Part shown: positions 55,201-63,936 of the stretch, in pieces
How the letters are laid out: every line of letters starts with the position of its first letter
Position numbering within the stretch: the stretch's first letter is position 1
Made by a program: the position numbers and the translations under genes
NCBI RefSeq assembly: GCF_031583595.1
Contig: NZ_CP134145.1
Span: forward strand, 1,736,001 to 1,800,000
DNA length: 64,000 bases
Direction of reading: 5' to 3'
Source: Thalassotalea psychrophila
GTDB taxonomy: Bacteria; Pseudomonadota; Gammaproteobacteria; Enterobacterales; Alteromonadaceae
Notes under the pieces: model-generated
The model's input: the letters and a program-made list of their open reading frames with translations, nothing else
Told to the model about the DNA's origin: nothing
Databases searched by the model: none

Positions 55201-56335
55201 CAACAAGTCTTGTCAGCTTACTCATCCGCGTTTTAATAAAGTATTAACGTTCACAATGCCTGAAACCATTGAGTTTAACAATGATATTGATTGTACTTTT
55301 GCAGCCAATGAAACCTTAGCATCATGTTTTCCTGCTGAGTTAAGCGCTAGCGATAATATTGACGTAACTGCATTTATCACCGAAGTCGATTTTAGTGACC
55401 TATTGCAAGAGCCTGAGTTGTTGGCTGGTGCAGCATATTCATTTCATACCGGCAGCGTGATTAAAATTGCTAACCAGACAGAGTCTGAATCGTTAATTTG
55501 GAAAAACCACATAGTGGTACCCGCCAATGGTAAAGTCAGAGTGTCGTATTTAAGTGATAACGTTTGCCAATCGTTATTTAAAGTAGAAGAATGTTTGCCC
55601 GGTGCCGTAGTGTTTAGCCCGAAAACGTCTTACTTTGCTATTGCCGACGGCACAGCCGAGGTGTTAAATATCCAAACCGGGCAAAGTTTCATCGTGCCAG
55701 AAAATGCACAAAATGGCCAAATTATTGGTTATGTACAACGCGAATCAAACAATATCACAAAACTTCAGAACCAGCGCTTATTTTTAGTGGATGGTGATGA
55801 AGGCGCACCTTTCCAACTCTCAGAGCAAGGGGTGTTGTCGGTACGAGACGCCACGCAGTTAGACTTTGAGCGCAGTAAAAGCTACCGACTTGTGGTTGCA
55901 GCAAACTGGGGTAAAGTTTGGGGTAAATCATTACCAATTACCGTTGGTGTTGCCAATGTCAATGATAATGCACCGCAACAACTAACCAGCATCGCGCACA
56001 TTCAGGCGCAACAACAACAACCGCTTAACACCGTAGATCTTAGCCAAAACTTTACCGATGACGATAATCAAGGAATGATTTTTATCGCCAATAACTTACC
56101 GCTAGGGTTAACCATGGATAAAGCCGGAAGGTTATCCGGAACGCCGGCTAAGCATGGCGAATTTAGCGCTACGATCATCGTCAGTGATGGTGCCACTCAG
56201 CTAAGCGCAGAAATTAATTTCGAAATAGCCAAAGCCAATGATAGCGGCCAACCAGAAGAACAACAGTCTTCTGCCGGCGCTATGCACTTTGGAATTTTTA
56301 TGTTGCTGATGACACTGCGTCGTCGTTACCGTTAA
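52295..56335 (+). CDS. Catalytically dead subtilisin-fold (S8) protein, copy 2
   Basis: A 1346-residue exported paralog of the protein at 31771. A signal peptide and an I9-like prodomain precede an S8 fold. Numbered from the ATG at 52289, the active site is lost at every position: Asp to Gly174 (IGSGVDYTH), His to Ile250 (GIGTMAAS), oxyanion Asn to Asp357 (AGDDD), and Ser to Tyr438 by alignment with SIMESNPELTNSEVKALI. Conserved non-catalytic S8 blocks (GPTRGESILKPDILALK, VAQIGGGSLNPLAA) are kept. Cadherin-like and putative-Ig units lead to a C-terminal AGAMHFGIFMLLMTLRRRYR tail. The reading frame is uninterrupted for 4 kb, so decay is unlikely. Confidence 0.88.
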   Translation: MIFQKSTLAICAVGLLVASVNSASANTANLATTIGQQNESEFIAIYEQVGSGSHTYLITLSNDGALAQAMQNQNISREQASLNINTEQQQLIDDISLLDQNAVVGRRFRIVGNMLYVKMAEAAAKQLQQNSLVTSINVVDASDAEFIEAEQSPYTKLKVNDDGGHTVVALIGSGVDYTHASLGGEGTVADFSKGYANATNYWGGFPNDVVIGGFDLSSEEGLYDYNPIEYPVDYTPPYASWQHYTGGIGTMAASLVRQAASDAKILAYKTSGISFRNYVRYESRGNFALALEMAMDPNQDGDMSDSADILLIDYANSISAYYQELETGGSHYPTQMGLIRAVAATGSLVVVPAGDDDHYKYHNYYSLSYRGGVKEALTVGYSEHEADNYTVADNSPLGPTRGESILKPDILALKRDVTGAAAATGSGFHKITATPYLIAAKVAGTAASIMESNPELTNSEVKALIVNTGILDIEQHWGVAQIGGGSLNPLAAMKSYALMMDQTTLLPSINLGQQSVFNKSGFSRNIIVKNLTDKSQTYRAEIIINGDTPNNQAIDVVLPEYIVLAPNEVKTIAVAFNIDADKLAPPPITEGKDFSLENWDKLAINGFIQLNHERNPGASIHMPWMIMPQLASSFVVDAESVDYTPIYNDEYYLDKDKERPVVPHSSDWVDKATYPIRWAHHEAELSNNSAMEQDLYAMTLFYNAENKPVGREDNHGRYIKSLAGGIFPQEQCSSGKQMSLAVRMFEKMDLPMANHFDRLGSTLLYVKMYNQKSVELADGSNELLEKSLREKGMLTSLAIGFDQNGAFRSTYRDLSMEQDRSKPLARLKDTGLPLIISPGGDSLIINICTDKMYHGEINHTTFEQPIALQFSTDRQSLPGVDDPIMQHNFSTNGEIIDVIVEDENADEDADNCRDGYITDNVGNCIRTFTSPITMSIIDYFYDGYYYDVNEQAKFERRDYDYACAEAEFGNKSCQLTHPRFNKVLTFTMPETIEFNNDIDCTFAANETLASCFPAELSASDNIDVTAFITEVDFSDLLQEPELLAGAAYSFHTGSVIKIANQTESESLIWKNHIVVPANGKVRVSYLSDNVCQSLFKVEECLPGAVVFSPKTSYFAIADGTAEVLNIQTGQSFIVPENAQNGQIIGYVQRESNNITKLQNQRLFLVDGDEGAPFQLSEQGVLSVRDATQLDFERSKSYRLVVAANWGKVWGKSLPITVGVANVNDNAPQQLTSIAHIQAQQQQPLNTVDLSQNFTDDDNQGMIFIANNLPLGLTMDKAGRLSGTPAKHGEFSATIIVSDGATQLSAEINFEIAKANDSGQPEEQQSSAGAMHFGIFMLLMTLRRRYR

Positions 56336-56342
56336 TTATGCA

Positions 56343-56366
56343 AAGAGAGCTCTAAGGAGCTCTCTT
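56343..56366 (+). other. Intra-operon hairpin, dead/active protease junction (copy 2)
   Basis: AAGAGAGCTC-TAAG-GAGCTCTCTT: a perfect 10-bp stem in the 45-bp gap between the dead and active S8 genes, followed by AAAAGGAA, the Shine-Dalgarno of the next gene. No T tract. Its sequence is unrelated to the hairpin at the equivalent place in cassette 1. Confidence 0.65.
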
Positions 56367-56380
56367 AAAAGGAATCTATT

Positions 56381-59300
56381 GTGAAAATTAAACTTCGAAT
56401 ATTATGTTCGGTTTTACCCATTGCATTAGCTTGCCAGCAATTAAGTGCTCCTGCATTTGCCGCAAGCAATTATGTGCCCGCCGACCATGAAGGTGAGTCA
56501 AGCATACTGCGCAGCCAAGAAAATAAATCTGGCTATCATTTGATAAATAACCCATTTAAGGAAAAATATCGCAGTCAAGAGAGTGAATACTTAGTGGTAT
56601 TAGTGGATAAACCGCTTGCCACTTATGCCGGTAATATTCAGGGCCTACAAGCCACTAATATGCTGGCGAGCAAGCACACTAATAGCACTGAAAAAGGTAA
56701 GTTAAACACCAAAAGTTTAGCGTCAAAACGCTACTTAAATTACCTTGCTAGTAAGCAGCAAGAGCAGCAGTTGTTTATCAACTTGCGATTACAGCGAACC
56801 GTTGTTACTGACACCAGTTTTAATACCGCGATTAACGGTTTTTCGGCTAAAATAAGTGCCAGTGAAGCAAAAATCATTGCCCAATTACCAGAGGTTATTG
56901 CGGTCAATAAGTTTCAAATCTCACATATTACGACCGATCGAGGACCACAATTTTCCGGTGCGGATAAAGTTTGGGCGGGCAGTCCGAACGTAGAAGGCTT
57001 TAAGGGCGAGGGCGTTGTAGTTGGTATTATCGACTCCGGTATTGCTTCATTTTTGCAGCCGGTTGAAGAAATAACCGACCTTGACAACTTACCGCCATTT
57101 AATCCTTCGTTCAAAGATAAAGTAGACGAAGATGGTGACGGAATTATTGATTATGATCATACAAATCCTTACGGCGAAGGCGTATATTTTGGCGATTGCG
57201 CAATAAAGCCTGGTTGGTGTAATGATAAATTAGTTGGTGTTGTTGCTTTTGGTATATACAGTCGCGACTTAGTAAACAGCTCTTTACAAGATAAACGTAG
57301 TGCAACTGGCCAAGATACTAACGGCCATGGCACACATACGGCCTCCACTGCGGCTGGCAATGTCGTGCGCAATGTGATCTCCGAAACTATTATTGGCTCA
57401 CCATTAGAGGCACAATTTCCGCAAGACTTTAGCTATGAACAAATTAGTGGTGTGGCACCACATGCAAACATTATTTCTTACCAAGTATGTAATAAATTTG
57501 GTAGCTGTACCGGAAAAGAGACGTTACAAGCAATAGAGCACGCGATGAATAATAACGTCGATGTACTTAATTACTCTGTTGGGATGCCTGCGACTATACC
57601 TTGGTATGATCATACTTCTATTGCCTTTTTAGCGGCGCGAGAAGCTGGTATCCATGTTGCAGTTTCGGCAGGTAATCTAGGCTTTGGTGGTCGCGGTACA
57701 ATAAAAACGCCGGGCAATGCACCTTGGTTGCTTTCTGCGGCAGCAGTGACTCATGATCGCGCCTTTAATGATAAAACATTAACGTTAACCGGTGGTGATG
57801 ATGCTTTTGAAATGGAAAGTAATATCCTAGTTGGTGCTGGTGCAACACAAGGTTTAGCGGCCAGTAACGTTGTGCTGGCTGAAAATGTTGAATATCAAAA
57901 TGACCTAGAGCATGAGCATGAACATACCCATATAAATGAAGCTGGCTTTACTTTTGCCGACCAACACACAAATCCAACTAACTCCGCCGATTACCACAAC
58001 GAAATGCAAGATCACCGCGGTAAGTACACACATACGCATAAACACCAGCATTTTAATGCTGTTGAGCGCTATGGCATAGCTGGCTCTTGTGGTTTAGGCA
58101 GTCTAGACCCGGAACAAGTTGCCGGTCGAGTTGTCGTTTGTAATCGTGGTGGTACCTTTAATAATGTCGGCTTAAGTCGTGTATCTAAAGGGTTTGCGGT
58201 AAAGGCTGCCGGTGGTGCTGGCATGATTTTAATCAATACCAATGATAGCCCTGACAACATCGCAGCTGATATGCACAGTGTACCAGCCATTCACCTTGAA
58301 GAAAAACAGGGTGAAATATTATTAGACTGGTTAGCCCGGGGAGATAATCACCAGGTAACTTTGAGTGCATCGGAGGTGATCAGTAGCACATCATTCGCTA
58401 GCGAAGATGATTTTTCAGGGGTTGTTGGCGGATTCTCTTCACAAGGCCCTGATCCGTTCACTAAGGACTACCTAGTGCCGAGTATTTCTGCGCCAGGCGT
58501 AGATATTTTAGCATCAGGTTTAGGCTACGACATGCAAGAATTTGATACCCCCGAGGCGTACCGAAGCCGTACCGAACAGGTGTATCAATCGGGTACCTCA
58601 ATGGCATCCCCTCATATTGCCGGCATGTTAGCCTTAATGAAAGGCTTGCAACCAAACTGGAACCCCGCGCAGGTACAGTCAGCACTAATGCTAACAGCAG
58701 GTACAGGTCTTAAGTTTACCGGGCCTGTGGTTAAAAATAAGCTCAGCTTGGTTCCTGCGGAACTACATTCTACTGGGGCAGGCTTGGCCAATGTTAGTCG
58801 AGCAGCCATGTCGGGCTTACTGATGAGTGAGTCGGAACAAGGTTATATGGCAGCCGATCCTTTTGGTGATGTGGTGTTTATCCAATTACCCTTATTAGAA
58901 GGTGAAACTGCAGAGCCAGTTGAAAGTATCCGTGATTTGGTCAAAGAATTGCCAGAAGGTTGGCATGGTGAGCCAGCGCGAATGAATTTGCCAAGTTTAT
59001 CAAAGGGCGACTGTTTAGGCTCTTGTACCTGGACTCGTACGTTTACCGCAACCAAAGATGCAACCTGGAATATTTCGTACAGCTATACGACTAAAGGCAT
59101 GGAGCTTTCGAGCGATAAAGATGGCCAGCAAATTACACTCAAAGCGGATGAAAAATTTAGCTTGTCTATCACTGCAAGTGTCACCAGCGAATTAGACAGT
59201 ATATGGTCTGACGGTCGAGTTCACTTAAGTACAACTGATGAAAGCATCCCTGATGTGAGTTTACCAGTTACTGTTCAATTTAAAGCGGGTAAAGCGCCTT

Positions 59301-60784
59301 CAGAAATTAATATTGTTGCCCATCGTAATGAAGGTAGCGCACCGTTAAAAGGCGTATCGTCGATAGGCTCTGATAAATTTATCAGCACAGCTTCAGCATT
59401 ATCGAAAGCGACTATTTATGACGCTAAGATTAAACGCTCTAAATACACTGAATATTATGGTGACGACAAAGAGTCGATTTATGTAGTGCCACTAAGCATA
59501 CCGGCCAACTCAGATCGTTTAATTATTGAAATATTAGAGACCACATCGCCTGATCTGGACTTGTTTGTTGGCTATGATTATAACCTTGACGGTGAAGCGG
59601 GACCATTTGAAATCAGAGGAGCGCAAGCGTTCAGCATCGCCAGCAATAAAGCCTTGGAAGTGCTAGATAGTGCTAATCCGGTCAATGGTGACTTTTGGTT
59701 GCTAGTACATAATTACGGTAATCAATTCAACCATATTGACGATGAAGATTACGATATGGCGACTGAGCAGACCTATGATGATGTTAAGTTTGCTATCACC
59801 GTGGTGAGTGACGATCTTGAGGTTCAAGGTGAAGACGAATTAAAAGTTAAGGCACAACGTAAAAACCAAGCCAATTCAGCCGTGCCGATAGATATTTTCT
59901 GGCAGGAAGATATGCAAGAAGATGATCGCTTTTATGGCATTATCGGTCTTGGTACTAAGAAAGAGTTGGGCACAAATATTGGCACAGTAAATGTTAATAT
60001 TAGCCGTGGTATTGATGATGTGGCGTTGTCATTAATTGACAACGATAAAGGCAATACTTTAGCGACTTATGAAATTAGCTTTATGGCTAACGACAGCGCT
60101 ATGGACAAAGTTTATCAGCTGTCTGTTGACCTTGAAAGCGGCTCAATATTAGAAACTATTACTATAGCCAACGTGATTAACGGCGCTGCCAACACTCCTC
60201 AACCGTTAGACGTTGAACAAGATGGCGAGTCTATCTCTTTCACTTATAACCACCCGGCAAACTCAACAGCCAGTGCCGTTGAAATAGTATTTAACTATCA
60301 AAATGTATCTGGTACCACCGATATTACCCCTTATGTAACGTCAATACTTGATGATAGTGAGCAACCGCAAACTGCCCGCACCAAGCAAGCCGAAATGGTA
60401 AAGGGCAGACCGTTATTTACCGTAGCCGCGACGAATACGTTAGTTATAGCCGATGACACTGTTACTTTAAGTGCTGTCGTTGTTGATGCCGTCATTGACA
60501 ATGCTGAAATTAGTTACCAATGGCAACAAATCAGTGGCCCAAAAGTGGTCACCAATATCAATAGCTCACAGCTAAGCTTTTTGGTGCCTAAATATAACCA
60601 CGATCAAGAACTAAGCTTCGAATTTATCGGCAGTAACTCTGCGCGCAAATCTAATCCTATTGTAACTACTATTTATGTTACCGGAGAAGATAACGGCAAT
60701 GGTGGCAGTTTAGGCTTTCTATGGTTAGCTCTAGGCTTTTCAATGTTTGCGCTGCGTCGTAAAACTAACATCAATTCAAAATAA
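56381..60784 (+). CDS. Active subtilisin-like S8 serine protease with PA domain, copy 2
   Basis: A 1467-residue secreted serine protease paralogous to the one at 35942, beginning at GTG. A signal peptide (about 1-28) and an I9-type prodomain (about 65-178) precede the catalytic domain with Asp218 (GIIDSGIA), His316 (NGHGTHTAS), Asn432 (SAGN) and Ser740 (SGTSMASPHIAG). An acidic calcium-like loop (DEDGDGIIDYD) lies near 249-259. The PA insert carries His-rich runs HEHEHTH (511-517) and HTHKHQH (551-557). Fn3-like and PPC-type domains follow. The C-terminus (GNGGSLGFLWLALGFSMFALRRK) is a clear GlyGly-CTERM signal. Confidence 0.94.
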   Translation: MKIKLRILCSVLPIALACQQLSAPAFAASNYVPADHEGESSILRSQENKSGYHLINNPFKEKYRSQESEYLVVLVDKPLATYAGNIQGLQATNMLASKHTNSTEKGKLNTKSLASKRYLNYLASKQQEQQLFINLRLQRTVVTDTSFNTAINGFSAKISASEAKIIAQLPEVIAVNKFQISHITTDRGPQFSGADKVWAGSPNVEGFKGEGVVVGIIDSGIASFLQPVEEITDLDNLPPFNPSFKDKVDEDGDGIIDYDHTNPYGEGVYFGDCAIKPGWCNDKLVGVVAFGIYSRDLVNSSLQDKRSATGQDTNGHGTHTASTAAGNVVRNVISETIIGSPLEAQFPQDFSYEQISGVAPHANIISYQVCNKFGSCTGKETLQAIEHAMNNNVDVLNYSVGMPATIPWYDHTSIAFLAAREAGIHVAVSAGNLGFGGRGTIKTPGNAPWLLSAAAVTHDRAFNDKTLTLTGGDDAFEMESNILVGAGATQGLAASNVVLAENVEYQNDLEHEHEHTHINEAGFTFADQHTNPTNSADYHNEMQDHRGKYTHTHKHQHFNAVERYGIAGSCGLGSLDPEQVAGRVVVCNRGGTFNNVGLSRVSKGFAVKAAGGAGMILINTNDSPDNIAADMHSVPAIHLEEKQGEILLDWLARGDNHQVTLSASEVISSTSFASEDDFSGVVGGFSSQGPDPFTKDYLVPSISAPGVDILASGLGYDMQEFDTPEAYRSRTEQVYQSGTSMASPHIAGMLALMKGLQPNWNPAQVQSALMLTAGTGLKFTGPVVKNKLSLVPAELHSTGAGLANVSRAAMSGLLMSESEQGYMAADPFGDVVFIQLPLLEGETAEPVESIRDLVKELPEGWHGEPARMNLPSLSKGDCLGSCTWTRTFTATKDATWNISYSYTTKGMELSSDKDGQQITLKADEKFSLSITASVTSELDSIWSDGRVHLSTTDESIPDVSLPVTVQFKAGKAPSEINIVAHRNEGSAPLKGVSSIGSDKFISTASALSKATIYDAKIKRSKYTEYYGDDKESIYVVPLSIPANSDRLIIEILETTSPDLDLFVGYDYNLDGEAGPFEIRGAQAFSIASNKALEVLDSANPVNGDFWLLVHNYGNQFNHIDDEDYDMATEQTYDDVKFAITVVSDDLEVQGEDELKVKAQRKNQANSAVPIDIFWQEDMQEDDRFYGIIGLGTKKELGTNIGTVNVNISRGIDDVALSLIDNDKGNTLATYEISFMANDSAMDKVYQLSVDLESGSILETITIANVINGAANTPQPLDVEQDGESISFTYNHPANSTASAVEIVFNYQNVSGTTDITPYVTSILDDSEQPQTARTKQAEMVKGRPLFTVAATNTLVIADDTVTLSAVVVDAVIDNAEISYQWQQISGPKVVTNINSSQLSFLVPKYNHDQELSFEFIGSNSARKSNPIVTTIYVTGEDNGNGGSLGFLWLALGFSMFALRRKTNINSK

Positions 60785-60800
60785 TAATTAATGCAAGCAA

Positions 60801-60833
60801 CAGCTGAAGATAAGCGCAAGCTTTCTTCAGCTG
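60801..60833 (+). other. Hairpin before the receptor gene (copy 2)
   Basis: CAGCTGAAGA pairs perfectly with TCTTCAGCTG around a 13-base loop, in the gap between the protease and receptor genes and about 14 bases before the AGGGAA Shine-Dalgarno. No T tract, so read-through with mRNA processing or protection is more likely than termination. Confidence 0.6.
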
Positions 60834-60858
60834 CTGGTTGAGTATCAGGGAATTAATT

Positions 60859-63800
60859 GTGATTAAAAAGAACAAACTTGCCAGTAGTATTCAAACCGCA
60901 ATACTACTAGGCACAATTGCAAGCACACAGGTGTATGCATTCGAACAAGGCTTAACTGAGCAAGAGGTTAAAAAGTCCGATAAGCAGCAACAAGAAAACA
61001 TGGACGATGTCGACAATGAGATAACCGATAATGAAGAAATTGAAATTGTTGAGGTCACTGGCTCAAGAATTAAAGCCAACGTGTTGGAAGGCGTCAGCCC
61101 AGTTACGGTTATCACCTCAGATGATATGATTAAGAAAGGCTTTGCTACTGCCTATGATGCGCTGAAAGATTTAACCCAAAACACTGGTGTCACCCAAGGC
61201 GCTGAAATTGGCGCGCAAGGCGGTTTTACCCCTAATGCGCAAACAGTAAGTTTACGTGGTTTAGGTAGTAATCAGGTGCTGGTATTAGTGAATGGCCGTA
61301 GGGTTGCCGATTATCCTGCGCCGTACAATGGCGCTTCAAACTTTGTGAATTTATCATCGATTCCTGCCGCAGCAATCTCAAATATTCAGATCCTTACTTC
61401 CGGGGCCTCGGCAATTTATGGCTCAGATGCTGTTGCTGGTGTAATGAATATTATTACCAAAAAAGATGTTGAAGATACCAGCTTTAGCGCAAAATTTGGG
61501 ACCACAACTGAGGGGGGAGGCGACGAAGCTCGACTGCAATTAGTTACCGGTACCTCAGGTGATGATTACACCGTAACTATGGCACTTGAGTATCAAAAAC
61601 AAGATCCTATCTTTTCTAAAGACCGTGACTTTATGGACTCGGTAGAAGACGGTCCTGCCGGCCATAATTACTTGGACCGCGGTATTCTTATTGTTGATGA
61701 AATGGTTAAATTAGGCTTTTATCAAGACGATGAAAACGTCGATGAAGACTGGACTGCACATCATGGTGCTAAGGATGAAGAGTTTGACGAGAGCTGGACA
61801 TTGTATCGCGATCCAGGTGAGCAACTGTGTTTAGATTCAGGCTCAGGTTACGAGCATAGCCAGCGCATTATGAACCTAGGTGAAGAAGACGAAAATAACT
61901 ATGGTTATTACTGTGGTGTCGACCTGTCAGGCACCAAAACCATTCGTAATGAACGTGAAACAGTCTCAGTCTATGTAAGCAGTGAATATGACCTAAACGA
62001 CGATACTGTAGTTTACGCAGATGTGATGTATGCAAAACAAGATGCGTTTTTACGCGGTAGCTTCCATTATATAAATGCCCCAATTATTGAATATCGACCA
62101 GAAGCCGATGGTAATATGAAAGCGTTGCAAGATATAGGCGATAAATATGCCGGTGCTGAGTATTGGGATTATCGTACCGAGCAGCGCTTGTTTGCTGAGC
62201 ATGAGTTAGGGTTCAGAGATTCTAATATTGAAGATCAGTCTTTACAGATTAATATGGGGCTTCAGGGCATCATTCTTGATGATTTCGACTGGGATATTGG
62301 CTTTAGTCGCAGTGAAAATAGTAATGACAAATACTCTAGTTTATTAAAAGAAGAACAAGTCTATAACACCTACTTAGGTGAAAAAGGTGATTACTGGGAT
62401 GTCGAATATTATGATGGTTTAGGCTCCACCGATCTTTATCAGCCAATAAGCGCCGAACTAAAAGATGCCTTAGTTGGCACGCAAGCGACAATTGCCGACT
62501 CCTATTCAAATACCGTTTCTGCCTTAATTACTGGGCCATTATTGGAACTGCCGGCAGGGGATATGTATTTTGCCTTAACTGCTGAATGGAATCAGCAAGG
62601 CTATGACATTGAACTCGACGATCGCACCTTAAACAAAGATGGCTTTGGCTGGTATGGTGTTACCGGTACAGAAGGTGGCGGTGATCGAGAGCGTTATGCT
62701 GTAGGGTTAGAATTACAATTTCCCATTACTGATTCACTTAATGCGCAAATTGCCGGCCGCTATGATCAATATGACGATGATAGCACAGACGTAGGTGGTC
62801 GCTTCTCACCGCAGGTGGGGCTTGAATACCGACCTACAGAAGATCTTCTGCTGCGAGCCAATTGGGGTAAGAGCTTTAGGGCACCTGATATGCATCGCGT
62901 ATTTGCCACTGAAGGCGGCTACTACTCTTCTGGGGCAGATATTTCAACTTGTGAAGATTTGTATTATAACAATCAGCGTGATGACATAACAGGTGAATTA
63001 CCTAGCGATGTTAAACCGTTCGATCCGAGTGAGCATTGTTCAGTACAGTCGATTAAAGGTAATAGTTCTGGCTCTAAAATACTCAAAGAAGAAGAAGGAA
63101 CTAATTACGGAATTGGTTTTGTCTGGGATGTGAGTGACGATTTAAATCTGACCTTCGACTGGTATCAAATTGAAATTGAAAACTTGGTCCAAGGTGAATC
63201 AATTCAGGGTATTTTAGAAACAGATTACTATTGTAAAGTTCGTGATACTGAAAATGAAGATGCCGACAACTATTATCCTTACCCGGTTACTGAACGACCG
63301 GACATAGTGCCTGGCAGCCAGCAATGTTTAGAGAACTCAGAAAAGATCAACCGCGAGCAAACTGGCTTTGCTGGCGAAATGGTCGAGTCGGTAAGTACTA
63401 CACATGTTAATGTTGCGAAACAAACTACCGAAGGGATTGATGCCAAAGCAGCCTATCACTATGCAAGCAGCATCGGTGATTGGTACTTCAATATCGCCTG
63501 GACCCACACTTTAGATTCTACTTATCAAGTTAACGGTGAAAGCGACGAAATACATACCCGAGATTTATGGTTTAATAAAACTGCAAGGTCTGTGGTAAAT
63601 GGCTCATTCACTTGGATGGCAGAATATTTATCTATTACATTCAGTGGCCGTCGTACCGGTTCAATCCCAATTTGGAATCCACCACAAGAATTTGGTGATG
63701 AAAACAGCCATTACTTTGAAAAATATGACCGTTTAGATGCTTATTATACGTTTAATCTAACCTCATCTTATAGAATGAGTGATGTATTAAATGTCAGTGC

Positions 63801-63936
63801 TCAAGTGATTAATATTTTTAACCCAGAGCCACCACATGATGAAACACACACGGCGTGGCCGTATTACAACTCAGGACAGTACGGCGGTGCATCTGTTGGA
63901 CGTTCTATATCGGCTGAAATTACCTATGAGTTTTAA
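60859..63936 (+). CDS. TonB-dependent receptor, copy 2
   Basis: A 1025-residue outer-membrane receptor. The GTG at 60859 is chosen because AGGGAA lies just upstream and the signal peptide then begins with Lys (IKKNKLASSIQTAILLG). It is closely related along its whole length to the receptor at 40410: TonB box-like EIVEVTGSRIKA, plug motifs SLRGLGSNQVLVLVNGRR and SAIYGSDAVAGVMNIITKK, and a barrel ending ITYEF with terminal Phe. Differences cluster in the barrel loops, for example an inserted acidic stretch near residue 300, which is where ligand contacts would change. It closes the second cassette and nearly ends the window. Confidence 0.95.
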   Translation: MIKKNKLASSIQTAILLGTIASTQVYAFEQGLTEQEVKKSDKQQQENMDDVDNEITDNEEIEIVEVTGSRIKANVLEGVSPVTVITSDDMIKKGFATAYDALKDLTQNTGVTQGAEIGAQGGFTPNAQTVSLRGLGSNQVLVLVNGRRVADYPAPYNGASNFVNLSSIPAAAISNIQILTSGASAIYGSDAVAGVMNIITKKDVEDTSFSAKFGTTTEGGGDEARLQLVTGTSGDDYTVTMALEYQKQDPIFSKDRDFMDSVEDGPAGHNYLDRGILIVDEMVKLGFYQDDENVDEDWTAHHGAKDEEFDESWTLYRDPGEQLCLDSGSGYEHSQRIMNLGEEDENNYGYYCGVDLSGTKTIRNERETVSVYVSSEYDLNDDTVVYADVMYAKQDAFLRGSFHYINAPIIEYRPEADGNMKALQDIGDKYAGAEYWDYRTEQRLFAEHELGFRDSNIEDQSLQINMGLQGIILDDFDWDIGFSRSENSNDKYSSLLKEEQVYNTYLGEKGDYWDVEYYDGLGSTDLYQPISAELKDALVGTQATIADSYSNTVSALITGPLLELPAGDMYFALTAEWNQQGYDIELDDRTLNKDGFGWYGVTGTEGGGDRERYAVGLELQFPITDSLNAQIAGRYDQYDDDSTDVGGRFSPQVGLEYRPTEDLLLRANWGKSFRAPDMHRVFATEGGYYSSGADISTCEDLYYNNQRDDITGELPSDVKPFDPSEHCSVQSIKGNSSGSKILKEEEGTNYGIGFVWDVSDDLNLTFDWYQIEIENLVQGESIQGILETDYYCKVRDTENEDADNYYPYPVTERPDIVPGSQQCLENSEKINREQTGFAGEMVESVSTTHVNVAKQTTEGIDAKAAYHYASSIGDWYFNIAWTHTLDSTYQVNGESDEIHTRDLWFNKTARSVVNGSFTWMAEYLSITFSGRRTGSIPIWNPPQEFGDENSHYFEKYDRLDAYYTFNLTSSYRMSDVLNVSAQVINIFNPEPPHDETHTAWPYYNSGQYGGASVGRSISAEITYEF

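Noticed and set aside
60838..60858. TTG at 60838 as the start of the second receptor
   Set aside because: The GTG at 60859 has a proper ribosome site and gives a normal signal peptide.
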